A stretch of 64,000 nucleotides of DNA from Varanus komodoensis (taxonomy: Eukaryota > Chordata > Lepidosauria > Squamata > Varanidae): the NCBI RefSeq assembly GCF_004798865.1, contig NW_025335505.1:21798666-21862665 (forward strand), given 5' to 3'. The position numbers were made by a program, and so were the translations under genes. Below are positions 12,318 through 23,799 of the stretch, one piece after another (within the stretch, counting starts at the first letter, position 1; each line of letters starts with the position of its first letter). The notes below the pieces were generated by a model. It saw nothing but the letters and a program-made list of their open reading frames with translations, had not been told where the DNA came from and made no database searches.

Positions 12318-13243
12318 GTAATCTATGTGTATTGATGAAATGGCTGAAGCTGAAAAAAAAATCCACCTCCTGAAGTTTGCTTTCTTCATGGGGTGAAATG
12401 TGGAGGCTGCAGAATTCCAGAAAAGATGATAATCTGAAACAGAGATACCATTGGTTTGATGGACGACTCATTAATTTCACCAGATTATCATGACCGAGCA
12501 GAGATGGTGTGGGTAAGATAAATACTGTTAGTGATATCTAGGATCCAGAGGGATTATTTCTTGATTTTTTGTGACATGGGAAAAGAACAACACCATAGCA
12601 TGATCCCATCCAGTTGATTTTTTAAAAGAATCATTTGGCAGCTTAAAGGAGTTGGTCCTCATTCTGACTGTCCAGTAATAACATACATGCAATTATCAAT
12701 CCATTTCTTGTACTTGGTAGGTCTATCAGTCCTTCATAGGAGTAGGTTTTGACATCTCTACTTGGTTACTGGAGGTTTTGTAATTTGCATGGGATTGCAA
12801 TGAACTTAATGCTTGTGAAAGGTGCCAAACTGACAGGGCTATGAAACAGATAAGACACAGCAGCTTGCAAGCCTTTGCTCGAATGAAGCCCCAAGTGAAG
12901 TAGCACTGCTCATTTGAAAGATATTTCCCTCTTAAATGAAGATACAGCACTGTGCAAGTAAGAATCCACCACTGTCCACTGAGAATGCCAGGAGAATCGG
13001 CTACCTATGTAAATTCTGAGACACTGATAAGATGATAGTACATTTGATCTCACACCAGGGATGAGGCAGCAGACAGCAGTAACTTGATTCTGGCTGTGTT
13101 TGTTGCAGAATTTGACTGTGTTTGCTTAGAAACACAGACTAAGCCCTGGTAGCATTCCTGTGGGATACTTTTACCCAAAACAAATCCTGGTAGGCTTATT
13201 ATTCTCTATGTATTTAGCTATACAAGGATTGTTATCTGGTGAT

Positions 13244-13283
13244 GTTCTGATGAAGATTCTCTTTTATGAATCTTCATCAGAAC
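13244..13283. repeat. Perfect 16-bp inverted repeat, 8-base loop
   Basis: The arms at 13244-13259 and 13268-13283 are exact reverse complements, separated by tcttttat. Weaker pairing continues for about 8 bases outside the arms. Confidence 0.9.
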
Positions 13284-14895
13284 TTGCCTAGTAGTTGTGT
13301 CAATTCTGCCATTAAACAACAGTATCAGTTCTATCAGAGGAAACACTGGGCAATTGTTCACCAGTTCACTTGGTAGAACCAAGCATCAAGCAGCAGATTT
13401 TACTTGATACCTACAATCTTGGAAAGTAGGATCCTTTTGGCTTTAAAAAATAAATAACTTATAAGTCAGAATATGAGGATTTTCCTGTTTAAGCAGGTGT
13501 TTACAGAATGGATACTGTTGTTCCATAGAAGAATTATACTACTACTTGGACCATCTTTGTTAAAGGTCAACAAAATTGGTACATCACTAGATTCCTTTCC
13601 CTGCTCTGCCCATGGTTACTTACATTAAACAAGCATTTGTGCATTCTGTAGCTGTGACTTTGCCTGGTTGCACCATGGTTAAGACGCCCCCTTGCACATG
13701 CCACTTGCATACTGGTGAGCGTTATGCAGTTACTTGTGCGGGCATTGACTTGTTAAACCGCTGTGTGTGTCATCTTGGACTATGCAAGCCTGGAATAGAA
13801 CCCTTTCCAGTCAGACAGGTTGATTTCAGCTGGGCTTTGAGAACTTCAGCCCCCTCATGACTCAGCCTCACCTTATTTTTGTCAAAAGACCATTGAATAT
13901 AAAATCAAGGGAGCTACTGCAGCCCTTTGTCTTCAGCTTTATCTTCTATGTTGCTTTTGGTTTGTGACTTTTGGGCACTATTCTGGATGAAGACACATAC
14001 CTAAGTATATCTTGTATGAATAAGTACAAGTGACTTCTGTTATTTTTTGCCCAAAGCATTGTTTCCAAAGATTGCTTTGGTTCTTGTATGTCTTTTTATC
14101 CTTGTTTCCCCTCCCCTTGTAAATAAGCTGAAGATCTACCTTAAGAGTTCCATATGCTACATTTCAAGTAAGTCTTAGTACTACATTTAGAGCCTTTTGA
14201 GTGGTTACTGCTACTATTTCAAGTTTCAGGTCTAGAGCCTGAAACAGAGGGTACATCCTTGGATTCACCAGATCAAGCCCTAGGATGTTGTATGTTCTGA
14301 AATTTTCCTGGCTCCTGCTGAGGAGGACATCAGCGGTGGTGGCAACCAACCCTGCTCGTTGCTGTTACTGCCTACACTGCCAAGACGTAGGCCAAATGAC
14401 CTGTTCTAGAGTTATATGATGGTTTGTTAACCTCCCCAACCACCCAGCCTTGGCAACACAACAGGCTGTGCCAGTGAACATAACTATATAAAACTGGCTG
14501 GCACACAACCAACGTGTGCAGGGTGGTTATCAAGTCACTGTAGACATAGCAAGCCATGCTGCCATCAAGTGAACTGGCCCTGTAACTAAATAAAGCCTTC
14601 TTTATTGCACCTGGTTTGTTGTGCTTGACTGTGCAGAAGGAAATTTCAGTGTAGAACAAAATATGTGTATATGATATAGTCAGAGACAATTTAAATTTTG
14701 TATATTTATTGGTGTTTTTTAAGTCTACCATACTTGCTTAAAATTAATTCAGTTAGTGACCCAGGTAGTTGTCTAAATTGCACTAAATTGTACTTTTCTG
14801 TATTTTATCTGTTTTTCTTAGTTTTAAATTGTTCACTGTTTGTTCACCCAGAGAGTCCCATGTAGTACTTGGCATCCCATTGCAACAGTTTATAG

Positions 14896-14930
<35 letters not shown>
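14896..14930. repeat. (ATCA)n microsatellite
   Basis: About nine tetranucleotide units run without interruption inside the DCDC2 intron. Confidence 0.95.
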
Positions 14931-16812
14931 GCCTTTCCAGAAACACCTAATGGCTGTAGCAGTATTATAAAAGTGCCTGAATGGGTTGTGCTTCCTGCGA
15001 GGAAAAGGGAAGTAGTTAAGGGCCCTACTCACAGGTTCTGGCCTGAGCAGAGAGTGGCTGCAGCCTGGGAGAGCTCTGTGTAGGAGTCTTTCTTTAAATA
15101 AAAATTGTAAGTGAGTTTGGAAGCAGACTCCATTTGAATCTGTGTGGTGCAATCCACCAACTGTGAAACAATATCAAGTCCCATCAGGCCTCTTCCTGTG
15201 CATTTCTTTCTCCCAGAAACGGACACTGATTATTAACATCTCTGCTCCCTTATGCCAAGCTCTTGCAGAAGTCAAAAGTCTGTAGTAAAGGTTGTATCCT
15301 TTTTCTCACGTGGCTTGGAGTGTCAATTCCTTTTTTTCATCCACTTTCCATTGCAATTGAAATAGTCTTCCCCTTATTAAAAAAAATTCCACTCCAGGCA
15401 CTTTGAATTCCTAAATTCTATTCTCCACTAACTAGAATTTTTCTACTTTTCAAATGAGTCTCCTTTGACTATTGCAATAACACAACATCTGTCAAAGGCA
15501 AGTTTTAGTACTGAGTACTTTAAATTTCATACTGGCCATATGACTAGGAATATGATGAATTACCAAAAAAGGTGCAATCAAGCATTATGTATCTAGAGGC
15601 AAAACTGCTATTTGCATTCTGATTGTTTTGGGTCCAGATATTCCTGTGCTCGATTTTCAAAGAAACTATTTTCTCTTTTTAAAAAAAATCAAATGTTAAA
15701 AGATGTTGCAGTATGCACATGAAATCAATTGAATACAAACATTAAGAGAAATCCTGTTATACTCCAGATGGGGAATTAAGTAATTCTATGGCCAGATTAC
15801 AAGCTTGAGCAATATCATGATGAAAATTATAGTTAAATCCCACGGTCAATTGTTTAGAGCATTGATGCTGTTAGAGCACCAGGTCCCAGAGGCACTCAAA
15901 ACACTGAAGCATGAGCTTATGCTGTTCTTTTTATTGATCTTTTATGAAAGGCCAATTGGATGGGCAGAACAACATGGCGGTCTTGGAGTCCTTGATAGGT
16001 TTGGATCCCATGTACTCCATGGCAGCTTTTCAAGTTATGTTTTTTTTAATTGGCCAGAACTCTCTCTGCATGGGTATTTGGGTGTATGCACATGGTGGAA
16101 ACAATGGCAGCACCAGCATCGGCAGCAATGGCAACATTTTGGTGTGATGGCAGCAACTGAAGCAGAGAAGGAAGTGGGACTCAGAAACTGAAGCCAGAGT
16201 GGCCAGCATCTTCTTCCTTTTTTATCCTAGAGCTTCCTGAAGACAAAACTAGTAATGTCTGCATTTATTCAGGTTCAAAACAGGCAATCCTAAGAAACTC
16301 CATGATTTAAATGTCTTATGTGTTGGGCATTTATGTAAGTGACCTCTTTATCTGGATCCTTGTACCAGTGCTGAAGACATTCAATACTTCAGCTTCTGAA
16401 GCTTCAGTGGCGCATTTCCTACGTTTCAGCTGATGTTTGGCAGATCTATAAATCAGAATTGTAATGGAATTTGGCAAATAGAAAAAAAAGTTCATTCTCA
16501 GGAGGCTCCGTAAACAAAAGGGTTTGCTGTTAAAAGTCATAAGCTACTTTCCAATGGATTTCTAGGAGGTTGTCCATAGTGACTAAATTGTAAAAATCCA
16601 TCAGTTACTTGTTTTCAGTAACATAAATGAGGTAATACATGTCCCCATTTTATAGCTGCTTATAACACTACATAAAAGAAAAGAAAGATGGTTGCTAACT
16701 AGGATTCAGCGGGAGTGAGGATTCCCCACTGATTCTGGTCTCAGCTGGACAGTTACAGAGCAGCGCCAGTCCCGGCTCCTACTCTGGAGAAGAGGTACAA
16801 AGATGTAGAACA

Positions 16813-16846
16813 AAGAACTGGCCCAGCTACTGGTGGGCCAGTTCTT
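16813..16846. repeat. Perfect 13-bp inverted repeat, 8-base loop
   Basis: The arms aagaactggccca (16813-16825) and tgggccagttctt (16834-16846) are exact reverse complements around gctactgg. Confidence 0.9.
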
Positions 16847-19185
16847 CTTGATGGCACGGTGCAGAGCTTTGCACTTTTACCTGCTAAATCTGGTGATGTT
16901 AGCGACACAAATGTATTGTTAATGGCTTGTTATAAACCATAGCTAAATGAGACCATAATGCAAATAGAAGTCTCTGAAATCTGACTAGAATGTTAATGGT
17001 TATGTAGTTGTTGGGACACTGAAATTAAAATCCTTTTAAAAGGAATTATGTGGCTTCTGCAATTCAATCCTGGAGCAGCATCCACCTCTATTTTCATATA
17101 TATAGTATTAGAAATGACTAGAAAACAACAATATTTACTAAATTCAACCTTTTCCTCCCTTTCTAAATGTTAGATTTCATAAACAATGTGGTAGGCAGGG
17201 GTTTCATTGTCACTTAGCAACACTAACTGGTTTGGGAACATAATGTTTCTTGTACTTTTGGAAAGCATTTTGGATATATGTTGTATTTAAGAGGTACTTG
17301 GTTGCTTCTGCAATCAAAGGTTCCCTGACATTTTATTCATATTGTGCTATTAGAATTTTGTTGTTATTCCTCTTTTGCCTGTTTTGTACCATGGCATGTA
17401 ATATTTAGAAAAATTCCTGCTAAATCTAATGGAATGGGTGAATATGTACTTTACATTCATTAGTTATTTCTAAACAGATACCTTTTAGTACTGCATTTTA
17501 TTAAAACAATACTTCTTTTGCACTTGAGTTACTTTCAGACCAGCTAATTTTACCTGCAGCCTGTAATTAATGGATAATCTCTGCTAGTTTTAGCTGCCTG
17601 AAAACAAGGGCTGCTGATAATTGAGTCTAGATAGAACATCATCAAAGGACAAGCTAGCTCTCTGGTTGAACTGCCATATATTTTGGAAGTTCTGAATAAA
17701 CTCAACTAAGTCTCATGTTTGTTGCAAGGTGAAGCTGAATTGAGTTGTCTGATAGTAGTAAATTGGAACGGTCTTGGTCACTGTATGAAGAACTATTTAA
17801 GGCATATCCAAAGGTTTGCATGGTACAGTGAGTCCCCCCCCCCCACTTATGTGTTTTTAGACCAGGAATCTATGTCATTATTAGAAGTTGCTTTTGAAAC
17901 TCCCTTTAATTTCAAAAGCAGCTGTCCACATGGCTATTTAAAAGGTATGAAGCACCCTATTGGAATGGGCCATTGGCTGCTCTTTCTAATCCAGTTTTCT
18001 GAAGAGTGACCAGCCATTGGTGTAGACTACATGTTGTTTGTTGCCAGTACCTGGTGTTCAGTGTCTGGTGTTCTGTACATGTATAGATTACATTAATGTC
18101 TTGCCATTTTCCCTGGAGGAACTTAACATGGTGTTCATAGAACAGCCTCAGATTTGCCATTATGAAGGCATATTATACACAGAAGTGCCATCTAATCTTT
18201 GTTACTAATAGGTATGCATGTTTCTTTGGATCCAAGCCCTTGGCTTATATAGATTGTTGGTTCCTCACCCTTGCATATGATACCATCATAGGTTACAAGA
18301 TTATATCAAAAAATAGGTGATTGTGTCATTGTTTCTAAGAAAATTACAACAGAGTTCATGAAAATGGACCAAAATTGAAGGATGAATGGAAAAGACAGAC
18401 AGACAGAAGGAAGGATGGAAGTTTCAGAGTAACATTGGTGAAATCCCATGGCAATATGGTTTGAGTTAGGCATGTCTGAACTCAGACCCAGGTGTCAAAC
18501 CTAGACTGCCTGGAGTCCCAGTCCAGTTCTTCAGGAGCTCCCAGGTGGCATGCTTCTTTCCATGGCCACTGACAGTGGTTTTCCATTTTTTATTTTTTAT
18601 TTTTGTGTGTGCAGGGTTTTTAAAAAAATGCCTCTTTAGGTGCTTCTTGTTTTTAGCACCACCTACCAATGTCTTTATCTTAATTGCCTTCTATAATAAT
18701 GTGTAGTGGACTGGGAGGTACTCAAATGATTCCCCAGTTGATCCAACAAACCAAGATGGGGGATGGATGTGTTCATGCTAAAACATACAATCAACCAACA
18801 ATAGCTTTGGTGCTTTGGGCCCAGTGTCATTGTAGGGGTTTAAAAGTACCTTGAGCTCAGGGGTGTTGAATATCTTGCTGAATTAATTTGTAGAACCAAA
18901 ACAAGTCCTTTCAATGGTTTCATGAGAAAGAGGAGAATCACGTTCACCCAGAACGTTAGGTCTCTCATACCACAGTGGACTCAGGACAGGTGTTGCTGGT
19001 TCACACAGAAGAATGGAAGAAGCTGGAGGAGTTGCTGGGGTTGGGGTGGGAGAGAGTTTGTTCTCTGAGAAAATAGCAGGAATGTTCATGGAGATGAAAG
19101 CAGGAGATGGCATGAGAGAGAGACAGAGAGAAATGTCTTCCTCTTGGCTATGTCCTTCTTTCCTTCTTTTGTCACAGTGACCCCA

Positions 19186-19240
<55 letters not shown>
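19186..19240. repeat. (CT)n microsatellite
   Basis: This is an uninterrupted CT run of about 55 bases. It produces repetitive Leu-Ser and Glu-Arg translations on the two strands that are not genes. Confidence 0.95.
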
Positions 19241-19245
<5 letters not shown>

Positions 19246-19284
19246 GCAAAGCACACCAGCTATTTCATAGTACACGTTTTTTTA

Positions 19285-19395
19285 AACCAGTGCATCATAC
19301 CCATTTTCTTCTTTCAAGGAACCCAAGGTGGGTTACACAGCCCTCGTCTCCACTTTATCTATGCAACAACCCTGTGAGGTAGTTTATTTATTAGA
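19285..19395 (-). mobile_element. SINE fragment, 3' half
   Basis: The phrases 'caaggaacccaaggtgggtt' and 'caacaaccctgtgaggtag' match the body and tail of a tRNA-type SINE common in squamates, read on the minus strand. The tRNA-like head is not visible. Confidence 0.55.
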
Positions 19396-19439
19396 TATCT
19401 ATCCTGCTGATTAGCCAAAATGGCTTTCTGGGAGGGTTA

Positions 19440-19590
19440 CAATAAATGGATTATTATTATTACATTACATTTCTATACCACCCATAGCCAAAGCTGCCTT
19501 AAACAATATTTTAAGTCACCCATCCAAATTTCAACCAGGCCCAACTCTGCTTAGCTTCCAAAATTAGATTAAGGTGTGGAGACTTGTTTA
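19440..19590 (-). mobile_element. 5S-rRNA-related SINE with L2-like tail
   Basis: On the minus strand, 19580-19514 matches the internal control region of 5S rRNA: 'ggaagctaagcagagttggg', then 'cctggttgaaatttggatgg', then gtgac. This is followed directly by an L2-like 3' tail (19513-19455, ending in a TAA-rich tail). A 5S-like head fused to a LINE-like tail is the architecture of a 5S-derived (SINE3-type) element rather than of a 5S gene. Only the central and 3' part of the 5S head is clearly kept, and it is diverged. Confidence 0.7.
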
Positions 19591-20013
19591 CAAGGTGACT
19601 GTGAAGTGTAGAGCTCCTTGTCTTCATATTTATGCATAAGCAGTTCCACATAATGGCCATTTAGTTAGTAAGTGAAACCTGTAGATTGCTCTTCAGTCTG
19701 ACAAAGGACTGGTGCTTGATCTAGTGTTCATCTTGCTGTCATCTTTGTGAGGAATGGATCCATTTATATCTATATATGCCCATATGCAAACCCAATTTTC
19801 AGCAATTAATCCTATGACCATGAAGTGGTGTATAACTGAGGAAGAATTTGCTATGACACAACATTAGCATGGCAGCTTATATTTAATTCATAATAGCTCA
19901 TGCAATATGTATGTCCTTTTCCACCTTTTATTTAGCTCATCATAATGGTTCTACCTGCAATATTTTAATCAAAGGAGCAGAGGCTAATACAATTTTAATT
20001 TTGGTTTTATCAG

Positions 20014-20301
20014 CTGCCAGCAGAAATTGTGGATGAGGAAGAAAACATAGTGTCAGAACATAATGATCAGCGTCAAGGAGAATATTCGGCAATGAATGGG
20101 GAGGCTGATCAGGGTGGAGAAATGGGAGAGGAGAAACTGAGTGGTCATGATGAAGATGAACACCAAGGGCAGAACCTTGACCAAGTGGCAGAAGATGAGC
20201 TTAGTAGTCATGCACAGGGTGAAGCAAATGAAGAAAATAGTGAAGAAATGGATCACAAAAGTCATGAAGAAGAAACAAAAGAAGGTATTGATCAGACTCA
20301 G
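20014..20301 (+). CDS. DCDC2: DCDC2 coding exon (acidic tail, second of three here)
   Basis: This 288-base exon encodes 96 residues in phase 0 at both ends. The acceptor is ttttatcag and the donor is gtaaca. The exon opens LPAEIVDEEENI, which aligns with the human PAEIVDEEEDGEK segment and continues the frame from the previous exon. Nearly all of it is glutamate, aspartate, glutamine, serine, asparagine and glycine, with no predicted fold, as in the mammalian tail; a shared SAMNGE stretch matches the human SGMNGD stretch. Function of this acidic tail is not established by the sequence. A second possible acceptor (ctgccag) seven bases in would shift the frame and is less likely. Confidence 0.95.
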
Positions 20302-21757
20302 GTAACATGTCTTTGCTCTTTTGCTGTGCTAATCATTCCATTTATCTGCTCTAGCAGTAGGTATCTACAGCTATGTTTTCCATCTCTGGAGTTTCAGCTT
20401 TGTAACAACTGTTTCCAAATGATAAATGATCCCAATGATACTTCCCCATAGGTCATGGACTTTGTGAGATTATAAGATATGATATGAGAACTGCCTGACA
20501 ACAGTGACACATGCACTGGTTACCTCTCGTTTGGACTACTGTAACGTGCTTTTGAAATGGCTGTCCTTGAAGACGGTCCAGATACTTCAGATGGTTCAAA
20601 ACAGAGCTGCCAGGATACTGTCAGGGACTGGTCATTATTCTCACATAACTCCAATCCTCTATCAACTCCATTGGCTTCACATTGAAGTCCAGGCTCAATT
20701 CAAGGTGCTGGTTATTACCTATAAAGCCCTGAACGGCTTGGGACCAGGATACCTAAAGGAACGCCTTTTTCCCTATATGCCTTCCCGCCCTCTAAGATCG
20801 GCAGCAGAGGCCCTCCCCTGGGAACCCTTTTGAAAGAAGTTAGGAGACAGAGTAGCCGGAGGAGAGCTTTCTCTGCGGTGGCGCCCCGACTATGGAATGT
20901 GCTCCCTAGAGCGGTCCGTCTGGTGCTGTCATTATATGCTTTTCGGCACCAGGTCAAGACCTTTTTATTCAACCAATATTTTAAAGTTAATTAATTGTAA
21001 TGGTATATTTATGTATTTAATTCATTTTAACCATGTTATTTTATACTCAGTTGTGGTGTAGCCTATTTATAAATAGCCAATTTATTTATTTTAGGATTGG
21101 TGGGGTTTTAATATTTGCAAACCACCCAGAGAGCCCGCTGGGCTATTGGGGTGGTATATAAATGCAACAAACAAACAAACCGTCTCAAGACTGAAAGTGC
21201 TTAGTTGACAGCCATTATCACAGCACTTCCCAGTCTTCCACATACAGCAGAAGGAGCTGACATGAGCCTGCTTTTAGATAAAATGAGAGTGAGCATGGGA
21301 GTAGAAGGTTGGTTATGCAAAACACGCTGCTAATTTTATATCCCAGCACCTTAAGAGAGAATCCCTTTATTTTTGAAATCTGACAAAGATTGGGAACATA
21401 TTTGCTTTAATGTTTTAAAAACTTTATTATTCATAAGTAGCTGGAAAATTTATGTTGTTGATTATGCAAGCATGCTGCGAATCATATGCTTTATTACTGG
21501 ACTGCAGACCTTGTGATCTCTCCAGCCCAGCACCCTTCACCAGCCATAAGTGGCGCCCTATCCGGGGTTTGATAAACTTGCGTTTGTTTCCTGTCTGCAA
21601 TGGCAAATCAGGCAGCTTGCCAAGCATCTGACATGGCTGTTGACCTGCATTTGGCTTGACAGGTCTCAAGTTGTGCAGGCCTGTATTATCCCGTGAACGC
21701 ATATAAAAGGAAAATCTCTTATCAAATGATAAGTTAAAATATGTTTTCCACTTCTAG
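20302..21757 (+). other. DCDC2: DCDC2 last intron
   Basis: This 1.46-kb intron separates the acidic-tail exon from the last coding exon. Roughly half of it is the sense-oriented L2-like LINE 3' end at 20480-21180; the rest is unrecognised. Confidence 0.85.
20480..21180 (+). mobile_element. L2-like LINE, RT C-terminus and 3' end
   Basis: The frame at 20504-20833 carries TSRLDYCNVL, VQNRAARILSGTG and QAQFKVLVITYKALNGLGPG, the conserved C-terminal part of L2/CR1-group reverse transcriptases. A frameshift near 20830 is followed by the matching continuation in another frame, then a 3' UTR with 'ttgcaaaccacccagagagc' and 'tattggggtggtatataaat', ending in an (AAAC)n tail at about 21165-21180. The tail type argues for L2 rather than CR1. 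The copy is 5' truncated and dead. It sits in sense orientation within the last DCDC2 intron. Confidence 0.85.
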
Positions 21758-21862
21758 GCTGATCCCAATTATGAAAAGACATCAACTCCAAGAGTCACGG
21801 TCACCAGTCCACAAGAAAGTGAAAAAAATGAACAATCCAGTGAATATGCAGCAGTAGCATAG
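21758..21862 (+). CDS. DCDC2: DCDC2 last coding exon with stop
   Basis: The acceptor cacttctag is followed by 34 codons and a TAG stop at 21860-21862. The translation starts ADPNYEKTSTPRVTVTSP and ends EKNEQSSEYAAVA, close to the human end (PEVKITSPEENENNQQNKDYAAVA by recall). The last residues YAAVA are the strongest single identification in the window. With the two upstream exons this gives 163 residues of intact frame and no internal stop, so the gene looks functional. Confidence 0.95.
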   Translation, partial: ADPNYEKTSTPRVTVTSPQESEKNEQSSEYAAVA

Positions 21863-22002
21863 ACATAGGTTAGCAGGAAATGAAGGATTTTATATTTTGG
21901 AATGCAAAGCCTTGTTTCTGTGCTTGTTAATTTATGTGACCGTATGATGGAGCTCCACCCATTAAGCCCTAACATGATAATGTGATATCCAGTACTTAGA
22001 TA

Positions 22003-22035
22003 ATTAAATGAATGCTTATTAAGAAGAAGATTAAA
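22003..22035 (+). promoter_or_regulatory. DCDC2: Candidate DCDC2 polyadenylation signals
   Basis: Two ATTAAA hexamers, at 22003-22008 and 22030-22035, lie about 140-175 bases past the stop. A later AATAAA occurs at about 23990. Which one is used cannot be told from sequence. Confidence 0.3.
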
Positions 22036-22607
22036 TTATAATCCTAAAGTCTGGTCTTAGTCCAATATGAATTTAAAGGAAAACATAGGTTTTAATTTTA
22101 TAAATACTGTCATTACAAATGTTGGATATTGGACTAGTTCCTGTGTATACTCACAACAAAGTTGGCTAGGTTCAAAGCAGTTTGTTTAGAAGAATTAAAT
22201 AATATTTTTGTGATTTTAAACTGAGAATCTGTAACATTTTTAAAAAAGCTGAATAACTTTCCATGTATATAAGCAGGGATGTATTTCCAGGACTTAGTTT
22301 AGGATAGGAATCTAGTTTCCTGGTTTGTGATATGGATAGCATGGTCGAAAAATCTCAGTAGGAGAAGAAGAGGCCTTGACCCCAAGCTGTGGGTGACCCA
22401 TGGCTGAGCATGTGGAACGCCTGTGTGTATAGGGTGTTACTCGAACTTCAGAGGAATGGACACATGGATCTGCTCTCTCAAGAGAGAGAGGGTGTCATTG
22501 CAGGTGGGTGAGCCCCACCCATGGCTGCAATGGAGTGTTGGGTTAGGGTGGCAGAATGTGGCCTCCTTCCCAAGGATTTCTGCTGCATTAGTTCACACGC
22601 ACAGTAA

Positions 22608-22700
22608 TGTAAATAGTAATCCTACAGTCTTAGTGTACATTGCAGAACCTGTTCTTTTGCTGCATGGAAATAAGTCCCATTTATCTTGGTGGATATATGA
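22608..22700. repeat. Copy of the 'aatcctatgca' palindromic repeat family
   Basis: The phrase 'agtaatcctacagtcttagt' is followed by 'gaaataagtcccatttatct', in the order seen in other copies (57.6, 59.6 and 61.8 kb). This copy is diverged. Confidence 0.55.
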
Positions 22701-23104
22701 TTTCACCCACCTTGAGCTTGATACAAGTCTGCTGTTTGTTCTTTGCAGGCCAGAATCATTTAAGTCCATGGGCAATATCCAATGTAGATAGCAGGGCAAC
22801 TGCTAGCTCAGTGGGAAGCTAGTATTTGGTAGTAAAACTGCAAACCAACCTAGAGTAGCACTTCTAGCGTGTGGCTAGTCTATGGGGCTCATAGCAAGGA
22901 GCTCTGTTGACTTGTCCTGCTACTTAGAGCTAGTTACTCAGGTTGCACTTTGAACCCCTAGCTCCTCATTACCATACATCCATCTAGGGCTGGAATGGAC
23001 AAAATCAGGAGGTCTAGGAGACCTTCTAGCCCCTATCCATTGGCTACATTTGTGGGGCATTTCCTCAAAAAGGATTTTTTTTAAAGGTTAGGAAAGATAG
23101 CTTC

Positions 23105-23265
23105 ATCCATAGCTATTACAGAGCACCCAAAGGGTCAAATTTAACTTATCTGCAAACTAAATTTGCAGATAATGCTTCATAGGAGCTATAAAGCATTAAA
23201 AGGGTCAAATTTATGTTGTAAGCAAATGATATTTGACCCTTTTAGTGCTCCATAGCAGCTCCAGA
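23105..23265. mobile_element. Compound palindromic MITE-like element
   Basis: A unit resembling 'gagcac..aaagggtcaaatt' occurs three times: at about 23113-23143 and 23182-23213 in direct orientation, and at about 23228-23262 inverted. Between the first two lies a perfect 11-base-arm hairpin, ttatctgcaaa/tttgcagataa (about 23146-23171). There is no coding content, and I do not recognise the family. Confidence 0.6.
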
Positions 23266-23716
23266 AACCATTTTCCTTTTGCAATATGAGTGTTTGTGTG
23301 TGCCTAATTTGGGTCACCCTGATTTCAGTAGGGTGGGAGGGGCCACATCGAGGGAGCAGAGAATGGCGATACATTTTGTCCACCCCTGCTCTAGCACAAA
23401 ATAATTGGCATGGGTGAACCACCAGGTCTGGATTTCTCACAAAGAAGTCTTCAGCGAGGCAATGAAATGAATGATCAGGGCAAGTTTCTATATAAAGCTT
23501 AGCTTTCACTCCAAGTCTCAAGTTTCAAACCAACCGCAATACTATGGATTAGTGTGGGGAAATACTGCTTAACATTTTATTTTAACTTGCAACTTGTGTT
23601 CTCTTATTGGCTTAAATTTCAGCTTCTGAGAAAGATGTTTGGTACTGGATGATGGTGTAAATGGTATATGATGGCAAATACACATAGCTTCATGGACATT
23701 GAATGTGTCAGATAAT

Positions 23717-23735
23717 GCTCGCTCGCTCGCACGCT

Positions 23736-23798
<63 letters not shown>
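23717..23798. repeat. Compound (GCTC)n(TC)n(TA)n microsatellite
   Basis: Three adjoining simple tracts are present: GCTC-like (23717-23740), TC (23741-23773) and TA (23774-23798). Confidence 0.95.
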
Positions 23799-23799
23799 G

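Larger units (their letters stand above)
12318..20013 (+). other. DCDC2: DCDC2 intron
   Basis: This 7.7-kb intron lies between two in-frame coding exons. It holds two perfect short inverted repeats (13244-13283 and 16813-16846), CAAT and CT microsatellites, a SINE tail and a 5S-related SINE near its 3' end. The rest is AT-rich and not recognised. The many short reading frames here have no support. Confidence 0.85.

Noticed and set aside
13244-16846. The two intron hairpins as microRNA genes
   Set aside because: Stems of 16 and 13 base pairs are shorter than a usual microRNA precursor and no seed is recognisable; kept only as structural oddities.
18883-19377. Frames with (Glu-Arg)n and (Leu-Ser)n on opposite strands
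   Set aside because: They are translations of the CT microsatellite at 19186-19240.
19514-19580. A 5S rRNA gene
   Set aside because: Only the internal part matches, it is diverged, and it is fused to an L2-like tail, so it is a SINE.
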